A stretch of DNA of 5,590 nucleotides from VBDM01 sp035317085 (GTDB taxonomy: Bacteria > Pseudomonadota > Gammaproteobacteria > Burkholderiales > SG8-39), in assembly GCA_035317085.1 (NCBI GenBank), contig DATHHS010000032.1, forward strand, positions 1 to 5,590. The letters run 5' to 3'. The translations under genes and the position numbers were made by a program. Below the pieces are notes generated by a model. That model did no database searches, was not told where the DNA came from, and was given only the letters and a program-made list of their open reading frames with translations. How positions within the stretch are numbered: position 1 is the stretch's first letter; each line of letters opens with the position of its first letter. This document shows positions 1 through 5,277 of this stretch, piece by piece.

Positions 1-447
1 GGCAATGTCGGCGCGCGCGAGCGCATCAACTACACGCTGGTCGGCGCGGTGGCGAACCAGGCATCGCGGCTGGAGGGCCTCAACAAGGCCTATGGCACCG
101 AGATCCTGGCGAGCGGCGAGGTCGCGGGCGCCACGGCCGACCGCTTCGTGTGGCGTCCAATCGACCGCATCGTGGCGGCCGGCACGACCGAGCAGCACGA
201 GATCCACGAACCGTTGGGCGAGATCGACAGCGCGCCGCTTCATGCCGAACTGCTGGCCCACTGGGAGGCCGGCCGCGCCGCCTACCGCGAGGGCCGCTTC
301 GAGGCGGCACTCGCCTGTTTTCGCGCCACCCTGTCGCTCAGGCCCGGCGACGGGCCGAGCCGCGTTTTCATCGAGCGCTGCACGGCGTTCCTGCGCGACG
401 GCTCGCCCAAGGACTGGGACGGCACCTGGCATTTCGACAGGAAATAA
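1..447 (+). CDS. Class III adenylate/guanylate cyclase, C-terminal fragment (5' end outside window)
   Basis: Frame 1 is open from the first base to the TAA at 445-447, so this is the last 148 residues of a longer protein. The start codon lies upstream; a GTG at 49 is only an internal valine. Residues 1-30 carry the end of a class III cyclase catalytic domain: GNVGARERINYTLVG followed by ANQASRLEGL. The transition-state pair of the family (N-x3-R) is present as N19 and R23. The position usually held by the substrate-selecting Asp, seven residues before that Asn, is Thr12, as in class IIIb cyclases. The usual Asp of the GDxVN motif is Ala16. Residues 75-148 form a short helical, TPR-like tail (YREGRFEAALACFRATL, then RVFIERC and DWDGTW), common after the cyclase domain in CHASE2- or receptor-type bacterial cyclases. 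The product would make cAMP (or cGMP) from the NTP. Sensor domains and metal-binding aspartates cannot be judged because they are off the window. Confidence 0.88.
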   Translation, partial: GNVGARERINYTLVGAVANQASRLEGLNKAYGTEILASGEVAGATADRFVWRPIDRIVAAGTTEQHEIHEPLGEIDSAPLHAELLAHWEAGRAAYREGRFEAALACFRATLSLRPGDGPSRVFIERCTAFLRDGSPKDWDGTWHFDRK

Positions 448-448
448 T

Positions 449-574
449 CCTCATCCTGAGGAGCATCGCGCAGCGGTGGGTCTCGAAGGATGAGCAACCG
501 TGTGGTGCCCACCACAGCGCGGGGGTTACCCCGCGCGATCGAGACGCCGCTTCGCGGCCTCCTCAGGGTGAGGT
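449..574. repeat. Palindromic intergenic repeat element A (about 126 bp)
   Basis: The ends are an inverted repeat: CCTCATCCTGAGGAG at 449-463 matches the complement of CTCCTCAGGGTGAGG at 560-574 with one mismatch. Further nested pairs are GTCTCGA (480-486) with TCGAGAC (539-545), and TGTGGTG (501-507) with CACCACA (510-516) at the centre. Two local hairpins lie on the right half: GCGCGGGG/CCCCGCGC at 517-536 and GCCGC/GCGGC at 546-558. The element starts one base after the cyclase stop codon. From memory, repeats with this CATCCTGAGGAG...GTCTCGAAGGATG core are scattered through Bradyrhizobium- and Reyranella-like genomes. It sits between convergent genes, so an RNA-hairpin role at the end of the cyclase transcript is plausible, but there is no T-tract. 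Confidence 0.8.
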
Positions 575-580
575 GAGGCA

Positions 581-787
581 CTAGAGCGAATTCCGAAATG
601 GCGTCGTCACTTCCTCCCCAGCGAAGCTGGGGAGGTGTCGGCGTCTTACGCCGACGGAGGGGTCATGAGCATCAGTCCTGCTACTCATGACCCCTCCGCC
701 CGCTACGCGGGCACCTCCCCTTCGCGGATTCCGCGAAGGGGAGGAACGATGAAAGGGGCGAGTCCGTTCGATCGGAATGCGGTCTAG
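581..787. repeat. MITE-like palindromic element B with CTAG-ended terminal inverted repeats
   Basis: The terminal inverted repeats are CTAGAGCGAATTCCGA (581-596) and the complement of TCGGAATGCGGTCTAG (772-787), 14 of 16 matching. The interior is a chain of near-perfect hairpins: 613-622 with 626-635 (10 bp), 637-644 with 648-655 (8 bp), 655-669 with 684-698 (15 bp, perfect), 698-703 with 707-712 (6 bp), and 714-727 with 731-744 (14 bp). The two outer halves are also complementary to each other, so the whole can fold as one long stem. No protein is encoded. This is the form of a non-autonomous palindromic repeat, mobilised by an unseen transposase or simply dispersed; I recall similar sequences as multicopy in related alphaproteobacteria. 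Its right end includes the stop codon of the neighbouring outer-membrane protein gene. Confidence 0.82.
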
Positions 788-2832
788 AATCGCGCCGACA
801 GCCGTCCGCTGAAGACGTGCACCGGCCCGCGCACGGCGTTGTAGGCCGGATTGTTGAGGAACTGGTAGTCGGCGCTCACGACGATGCCCTTCACGACCTG
901 GAAGGCGTAATAGGTCTCGATGACGTTCTCCGGGGCGTAGCTCAGCTGCCCGTCGCCCACCAGCACGCCGAGACCGCCCGCCGCGAGATAGTTGCTGTGG
1001 TCGGCCGAGATCTGGTTGATCGCGCCGGCGATGCCGATGCGGTCGTCCGGCCGCTTCCACGCCGTACCCTTGATCGACAGGCCCAGCGAGAGGCTGGTGT
1101 CGATGTCGGTGAAGGCGCCGATCTCGGTGCGCCCGTCGTTCCAGCTGAAGCGTCCGAACAGGCCGATATCGTCGCTGAGCTCCTGCTGGAGGTTGAGATA
1201 AAAGCCGTACTTGGTGCGGCCCTGGCGGGTCTGCGCGATGGTGTCGTTGGCAGTGAGCCCGGGGGTGAGCGCGGCGAGCGCCACGGCTTGATTATAGGAG
1301 CCGGAGAAGGTGCTGGTGAGCCAGGTCCCCATCCGCAGTATTCCGGGCCGGTCGTAGGGCTTGAAGCGCATTTCCAGCTCACCGACATAGCCGCCGCGCG
1401 AGAACAGGCTCATGTCGAAGGTGTTGGCGTTGGGCTGGTCGCCGACCAGGAAATAGCCTGCGCGCGCCGCCCAGCGCGCTTGATTGACTTCGGCGGTGAA
1501 GCCCCAGGTGAGGCCAAGCCGGTCGGCCGGATAGTCGAACGCGCCCGATGCCCAGATCGACCAGTTGAGGAAATCGATTCGCGGATCCTCGGCGTAGTCG
1601 TTGCCGTCGAACAGGTCCTTGATGGAGTACTTGCCGACCTGCAGCGTGACCCGCGACACGTCCTTTTCGCCCGAGAGCTGGCCGTACTCGCTCTCGATCT
1701 TCTCGCGCTCGCCGCCCAGCCCGATCTCCTGGCGCAGGAAAATGCGCGAGGTGTTGTAGCGCGGATAGGGGAAGTTGGATTTCTGCGCTTCACCGTTGGG
1801 GTAGCCCGCGGCGCCCACGGTGTTGCCGACGCCGAAGCCCTGCAGCAGCTCGGGATTGTAATAGAGCTCGCCGCCCTCCCACAGCCGGATGCCGAGGAAA
1901 GCCGAAACCGTCCAGGTCTCGCGGCTCTCGCCGAGCGGCGGCAGGCTGTTGGTCCCGCTATAGGGTGCGTTGAAGCCCGGATAGCCCTGGTAGATGAAAG
2001 TGGTCTGGCCGTGCAGCTCCCAGGTGCCGGGCCCGCGATCGTCGGTCTTCGCCTTCGACTCGCCCGCCTCGCCGAACTTGTAGTTCAGGCCGACGCGGAA
2101 GCGATGCAGGTCGTACTGCGAATCGTAGCGCACCGGCGCCGAGGCGAAGGCGAAGCCCGTCAATCCGAGGTTGGTGTAGAGATACTCGGCGCGGGCCGAC
2201 CAGCGCTGGTCGAGGCGATAGTCGAGGCCGCCGCCCACCACGTAGCCCAGCCGGATGTTGCTGGGATTGGCGTCCTCGTTGCCGGTCGTGAGGTCGGTGC
2301 GTGAATAGCGCGTGCTCGCCCAGGCGATGCCGCCGGTGACGAACGGCGTCCACGATCCCATGGCATAGCCGGCGCGGCCGCGCAGGGACGCCAGCCATTC
2401 GAGCTGCTCGTTCGCCGTGCCGGTGCCCGTCGCGCGATAGGACAGGACCTGCGAGAGATCCTCGGCGCTCGGGAACGACGCGTCGAGCTCGACGCCCAGC
2501 ATCAGGCGCGAGGCGAAGTAGTGTTCATAGCCCGCCTGCGCGCCGCCGAAGAAAGCGCCGTAACCGGTGGCGCCGCCGGCCGACGCGATGCCCCCTGAAG
2601 CGTTGCCCCCTGAAGCGTTGCCCGTCGGATCGCCCAGCGTGGCGTTGGCGGTGCCGAACATGTAGCCGACATGACCGCCGAAATAGAATCCCGAGCGCGG
2701 CGCCACCGGATCGGCGGCGATCGCCGGCAGCGGCGTCAGCAACGCAGTGGCCAGTGTTGCCGCCCGTGCCATGCGCGGTGTCTGAAGCCGGCCTGTGATG
2801 TCGGCAAGTCCCCAAAGTTCCAGGATCTTCAT
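784..2832 (-). CDS. Double-barrel outer-membrane protein: Omp25/31-like barrel fused to OprB-like carbohydrate porin
   Basis: 682 residues from the ATG at 2832, chosen for the upstream GGGAAAG at a suitable distance; the frame stays open upstream to 2964 without a signal-peptide-like start. Residues 21-40 (from MARAATL to PAIAA) are a typical Sec signal peptide, so an ATG at 2772 is an alternative start, though it lacks a clear ribosome site. Residues 49-253 resemble the small Omp25/Omp31/OmpA-like barrel (FYFGGHVGYMFG, LASLRGRAGYA, ARAEYLYTNLG) and end in the beta-signal VGLNYKF. A charged linker (about 254-270) follows. Residues 271-682 resemble carbohydrate-selective porin OprB (HGQTTFIYQGYPGF, LWEGGELYYNPEL, GKYSIKDLFDGNDYAEDPR, LNWSIWASGAFDYPADR) and end in GRLSARF with the C-terminal Phe typical of BAM-inserted barrels. 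The likely role is outer-membrane uptake of sugars or other small solutes; the substrate is not predictable. The stop codon TAG (784-786) lies in the end of repeat element B. I believe similar fusions occur in Rhizobiales, which should be checked. Confidence 0.9.
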   Translation of the reverse strand: MKILELWGLADITGRLQTPRMARAATLATALLTPLPAIAADPVAPRSGFYFGGHVGYMFGTANATLGDPTGNASGGNASGGIASAGGATGYGAFFGGAQAGYEHYFASRLMLGVELDASFPSAEDLSQVLSYRATGTGTANEQLEWLASLRGRAGYAMGSWTPFVTGGIAWASTRYSRTDLTTGNEDANPSNIRLGYVVGGGLDYRLDQRWSARAEYLYTNLGLTGFAFASAPVRYDSQYDLHRFRVGLNYKFGEAGESKAKTDDRGPGTWELHGQTTFIYQGYPGFNAPYSGTNSLPPLGESRETWTVSAFLGIRLWEGGELYYNPELLQGFGVGNTVGAAGYPNGEAQKSNFPYPRYNTSRIFLRQEIGLGGEREKIESEYGQLSGEKDVSRVTLQVGKYSIKDLFDGNDYAEDPRIDFLNWSIWASGAFDYPADRLGLTWGFTAEVNQARWAARAGYFLVGDQPNANTFDMSLFSRGGYVGELEMRFKPYDRPGILRMGTWLTSTFSGSYNQAVALAALTPGLTANDTIAQTRQGRTKYGFYLNLQQELSDDIGLFGRFSWNDGRTEIGAFTDIDTSLSLGLSIKGTAWKRPDDRIGIAGAINQISADHSNYLAAGGLGVLVGDGQLSYAPENVIETYYAFQVVKGIVVSADYQFLNNPAYNAVRGPVHVFSGRLSARF
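2591..2620 (-). repeat. Two exact tandem copies of a 15-bp unit inside the porin gene
   Basis: CCCCCTGAAGCGTTG occurs at 2591-2605 and again, exactly, at 2606-2620. On the coding strand it encodes GNASG twice, followed by the similar GIASAGG, in what should be the first external loop of the N-terminal barrel (about residues 71-86). The unit is a multiple of three, so gain or loss of a copy changes loop length without a frameshift. Confidence 0.85.
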
Positions 2833-3311
2833 TGTCTTTCCCGTATTATCATTGTCTCGCCGGCGCATGAAGGCTATCCGCCAAAGTGCAGTTTCGTGGC
2901 CTTTCGTTGCTGTTTTGTGGGTCCCCCGCGTCACAGCCAGAGGCCGAAGTGGCGGCAAGGACACCGGTCCTTAATGGCCTTTGCGCTGTACCGCCCATGC
3001 TTCCATCGCGCCTCCAAGGCGGCAGACTGACGCTCAATCAAGCCGCCGGACGTCACCGAAGAACGGTCCCCTTCGCGCGCTCCCTGACCGATCCGACTCA
3101 GGAGATCCATCACAGGACTCAGATTAGCGACTTCAGACAAGAGGAAAAGAAGGCGCAATCGAGGCATTTCTGAACAGGACCTGAGCAGACATTGCGCACT
3201 TTTAGGCGTGACATGTGGACGGCCTCCCGGTGTCTGTTCACCCACAAGGATCTACGCAGCATCTCACCGGGAGCTGGCCACCATCCAACGACTCGACAAG
3301 CGGAGGCCAAC
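2833..3311. other. Divergent intergenic region, no recognisable gene
   Basis: 479 bp between the starts of the porin (-) and the YbaY-like gene (+). Several frames are open on both strands, but none has a recognisable product or a good ribosome site, and the upstream extension of the YbaY-like frame to 3192 looks non-coding. Promoters for both neighbours should lie here. On the minus strand GATAAT (complement of 2844-2849), just upstream of the porin start, is a possible -10 box, but I see no matching -35. A short hairpin AAGGAC-ACCG-GTCCTT lies at 2957-2972, and a weaker GGCGGC/GCCGCC pair at 3018-3047. Confidence 0.5.
3302..3306 (+). promoter_or_regulatory. Ribosome binding site that fixes the start of the YbaY-like gene
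   Basis: GGAGG ends 5 bases before the ATG at 3312. It is the strongest Shine-Dalgarno match near this reading frame and argues against the upstream ATG at 3192. Confidence 0.75.
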
Positions 3312-4109
3312 ATGAACGCAATACTCTCGTCCCTGCAGGTTGCCGTCTTCACGCCCAAACAGGCGCTGACGATCAAACCTTTCGGCTTCGACATTAAGGT
3401 TCTCCTCGCCACCGAGCCCACCCGGGGCGCCATCTCGGTCATCCTGGCCTGTCTCGTCGCCGGGTCGGCCAATGCCCAAGAAGCGGGTGCCATCTCCTCG
3501 CCTGCGCTATCGCGTTGCGCGGGCAAGTTTGGCGCAGAGACGCGCGCGGCCGATCCTGCGTTCGTAAGCCTCGGCCTCGATGGCATGCCGTGGCTCACCA
3601 TCGAGCGGCTGGACGACACCGTGGGCAGTCAGCCGATTTCCGCGACCGTCACGGGAACCGGCTACCGGCGCAGACGGGACGGCACGGCGGTTCCATTTCG
3701 CTTCAAATGCGTGCTCGATTTCAGCGGGGAGGCGCTGATGTTCCATGCGAGCCCTCTCATGCGCAAGTTAGGCGACGACCTGGCGCCTGCAATCATTGTC
3801 GAAGGCGCCGCGACCTATCGGGAAAAGATGGCGTTGCCGAAAGGGGTCGAACTGCAGGTGCAGCTCCTCGACGTTTCGAAATCACCGGTGGGAGAGGTGC
3901 TCGCCGAACAGGTTGTGCGCAGTGGATGGCGGGTGCCGATACCCTTCGCTTTGCATCTGCCTAAGGAACCTTCGCTCGCCGGCCGCAAGCTCGTGGTCAC
4001 GGCGCGCTTGGTGCTGGCGCATAAGGTCCTGTTTCAGTTGAAAGAGCCGCGTGCCGTCAGCGGCGACGATCTGCACCAGTTGCTCGCCCTGACGCTCGAC
4101 AATGTCTAA
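3312..4109 (+). CDS. Exported two-domain protein with C-terminal YbaY/YscW-like (pilotin-type) domain
   Basis: 265 residues, ATG at 3312 preceded by GGAGG, stop TAA at 4107-4109. A hydrophobic stretch at residues 39-54 (GAISVILACLVAGSAN) ends in ANAQ and looks like a signal peptide with an unusually long n-region of about 38 residues. Cys46 in ILAC is a weak lipobox candidate, so the protein is either periplasmic or a lipoprotein. Residues about 60-158 form a domain I cannot name; it has two cysteines (C69 in SRCAGKFG, C133 in FRFKCVLDF) that could make a disulfide. Residues about 162-249 match the YbaY/YscW lipoprotein pattern: ATYREKMALPKGVELQVQLL, then VLAEQVV, then VPIPFALHLP, and a final strand VLFQLKEPRAV. 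Members of this family are small beta-sandwich envelope proteins; YscW is a secretin pilotin, while YbaY has no settled role. No secretion genes are in the window, so the function here is unknown. Confidence 0.8.
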   Translation: MNAILSSLQVAVFTPKQALTIKPFGFDIKVLLATEPTRGAISVILACLVAGSANAQEAGAISSPALSRCAGKFGAETRAADPAFVSLGLDGMPWLTIERLDDTVGSQPISATVTGTGYRRRRDGTAVPFRFKCVLDFSGEALMFHASPLMRKLGDDLAPAIIVEGAATYREKMALPKGVELQVQLLDVSKSPVGEVLAEQVVRSGWRVPIPFALHLPKEPSLAGRKLVVTARLVLAHKVLFQLKEPRAVSGDDLHQLLALTLDNV

Positions 4110-4123
4110 GCGCGTCTTAGGGT

Positions 4124-4199
4124 CGTCAGGGGAACAGGATATCCTTTCTGACGGCACGTCTGAAGTAGTTCGCAGGGGCGATGCCCGCTCGCACTTCAG
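4124..4199. other. Two adjacent imperfect hairpins downstream of the YbaY-like gene
   Basis: CGTCAG (4124-4129) pairs with CTGACG (4148-4153) around the perfect 10-bp palindrome AGGATATCCT (4136-4145). Next, CTGAAGT (4160-4166) pairs with ACTTCAG (4193-4199) around GGGC-GAT-GCCC (4176-4186). Their place 15-90 bp after the stop codon suggests a role in ending or stabilising that transcript, but neither is followed by a T-run, so a Rho-independent terminator is not well supported. Confidence 0.35.
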
Positions 4200-4238
4200 C
4201 GCATACGAGTTCATTCGCGGCACGCAAGGTTCCGGGAT

Positions 4239-4252
4239 GTTACGGCTGTAAC
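4239..4252. promoter_or_regulatory. Possible operator, GTTAC-N4-GTAAC inverted repeat upstream of the isomerase gene
   Basis: The perfect 5-bp inverted repeat GTTAC-GGCT-GTAAC ends 67 bp before the isomerase ATG, in a zone that is more AT-rich than its surroundings. It sits where a dimeric regulator or promoter could lie. No regulator gene is nearby, so this is only a candidate. Confidence 0.3.
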
Positions 4253-4319
4253 CTAAACGCTCATGAAATGTTTCCGCAAACAGAACAAAACTAGCTTGAA
4301 GTAGCTTTTGGAGAGGAAG

Positions 4320-4928
4320 ATGCAAGTTCAGTTCATTCTCGACTATCGAAGCCCATATGCGTATCTCGCGAATACGCAAATAATGTCCATGGGCGTTCAG
4401 ATCGAGTATAAGCCAGTCGAGATTGTTTCCGTCATGAAGAGGGTGAACAATCAGCCTTCACCGATGTGTCCGCCGAAAGCGAAATACGCCGGTCTCGACG
4501 CGGCACGGTGGGCGAAGCGTTACGGTGTGCCCTATTCACCCAACAGGCCGCTGCTTGAGGCGTTACGAACAGGACAACTCAAGAGTGACCTGCTTTCGCG
4601 CGCAGGAATTGCGGCCCAGAAGTTGGGCGCTTTCCATCAAGTTAACGATGCGCTGTTCGGTGCGGTTTGGGGTTGTTCCGCCGCATTAACGAGTGCAGTC
4701 GATCGATTGAACTTTCTCACGAGCCGCGCTCTTCCGCTGGAATTGTGGGACATCGCAGAATCCGCGGAGATACAAGAGTTGCTTGCTGCCAATGGTGAGC
4801 AAGCCATCGCGCAGGGTGTATTTGGCGTGCCAACCTTCTTTGTCGATGGTGAAATGTTCTTCGGCAATGATCGACTGGATTTCGTCAAGGCCAAGCTGGA
4901 TGTCGCAAGAGCGAAGATCAACCAATGA
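4320..4928 (+). CDS. 2-hydroxychromene-2-carboxylate isomerase-like protein (DsbA/GST-kappa fold)
   Basis: 202 residues, the usual length for the family. The ATG at 4320 follows GGAGAGG (4310-4316); a TTG at 4308 overlaps that site and is unlikely to be the start. The N-terminal thioredoxin-fold strand and active-site loop read FILDYRSPYAYLAN, with Ser11 at the place of the serine that activates glutathione in HCCA isomerase and GST-kappa; there is no CxxC, so it is not a disulfide oxidase. A family-typical segment PMCPPKAKYAGLD (about 48-60) with RWAKRYGVPYSPN follows. Near the C-terminus GVFGVPTFFVDGEMFFGND (about 166-184) holds the cis-proline loop. The known reaction is glutathione-dependent cis-trans isomerisation of 2-hydroxychromene-2-carboxylate in naphthalene-type degradation, in the cytoplasm. 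Many homologues act outside that pathway and no other catabolic genes are visible, so the substrate is open. The gene is visibly richer in A/T than the porin and cyclase, and its stop overlaps the start of the broken SDR (ATGA). Confidence 0.88.
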   Translation: MQVQFILDYRSPYAYLANTQIMSMGVQIEYKPVEIVSVMKRVNNQPSPMCPPKAKYAGLDAARWAKRYGVPYSPNRPLLEALRTGQLKSDLLSRAGIAAQKLGAFHQVNDALFGAVWGCSAALTSAVDRLNFLTSRALPLELWDIAESAEIQELLAANGEQAIAQGVFGVPTFFVDGEMFFGNDRLDFVKAKLDVARAKINQ

Positions 4929-5277
4929 TCGGGAAGCGGGCGCTTGTCACGGGCGTGGGACGCGGGACCGGGACGTCGATCGTGCGGCGGTTCGTCGAAG
5001 GCGGTTACGATGTCGCCATGATCGCGAGAAACGAGGAGCGGCTGCGCCAGCTTGAGGCGAAGATCGGCCGTCGGCGCTGAGAGGAAAGAGCAATTTTTCC
5101 GGTTTCGCTCCGACCAAAGCAGCGCAACGGATACTTGCGGAGTCGATTGCCCGGGAGCTTGGTCCGAAGGGCATCCATGTCGCTTACATTCTCATCGATG
5201 CAGTGATCGACCTCGAATGGACGCGAGCCTCGCGCCCGGATGGAACAGCTCAGCGAGCGAATAGGCCGCTAGCGTAG
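4925..5277 (+). pseudogene. Decayed short-chain dehydrogenase/reductase (SDR) gene, internal deletion and frameshift
   Basis: The ATG at 4925 overlaps the isomerase TGA. The first frame encodes 51 residues to a TGA at 5078-5080 and begins like an SDR Rossmann fold: KRALVTGVGRGTGTSIVRRF with the TGxxxGxG dinucleotide motif, then YDVAMIARNEERLRQLE. A different frame, from about 5071 to the TAG at 5275, continues with the C-terminal half of an SDR: SALRGKSNFSGFAPTK, then AQRILAESIARELGPKGIHV and IDAVIDLEWTR. The catalytic YxxxK motif appears as FAPTK, the Phe variant I recall in one SDR subgroup. Against a typical ~240-residue SDR, roughly 85-95 codons covering the middle strands are missing at the junction (about 5061-5073). 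The tail after EWTR no longer resembles the family. The product cannot be a working oxidoreductase. The coupling suggests it once acted with the isomerase. Confidence 0.85.

Noticed and set aside
448..787. CRISPR array or tRNA cluster suggested by many repeats and hairpins
   Set aside because: The repeats are inverted, not regularly spaced direct repeats, there are no unique spacers, and no cloverleaf can be drawn.
817..2304. Long open frame on the plus strand opposite the porin gene (495 residues)
   Set aside because: It is the antisense shadow of a GC-rich gene. Its low-complexity Ala/Val/Arg/Glu composition follows from the codon bias of the minus strand, and the minus strand has clear family motifs, a signal peptide and a C-terminal Phe.
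2833..2964. Upstream extension of the porin reading frame to 2964
   Set aside because: It would place about 64 polar residues before the signal peptide. The ATG at 2832 has a plausible ribosome site and the ATG at 2772 begins an ideal signal peptide.
2931..3245. 104-residue open frame on the minus strand in the divergent gap
   Set aside because: No recognisable motif, no ribosome site, and a composition like translated non-coding DNA.
3192..3311. Upstream extension of the YbaY-like gene to an ATG at 3192
   Set aside because: The extra 40 residues are not signal-like, the ATG at 3192 has no ribosome site, and a good GGAGG sits just before the ATG at 3312.
3882..4379. 165-residue minus-strand frame covering the end of the YbaY-like gene and the following spacer
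   Set aside because: It overlaps well-supported coding sequence on the plus strand and shows no family motif.
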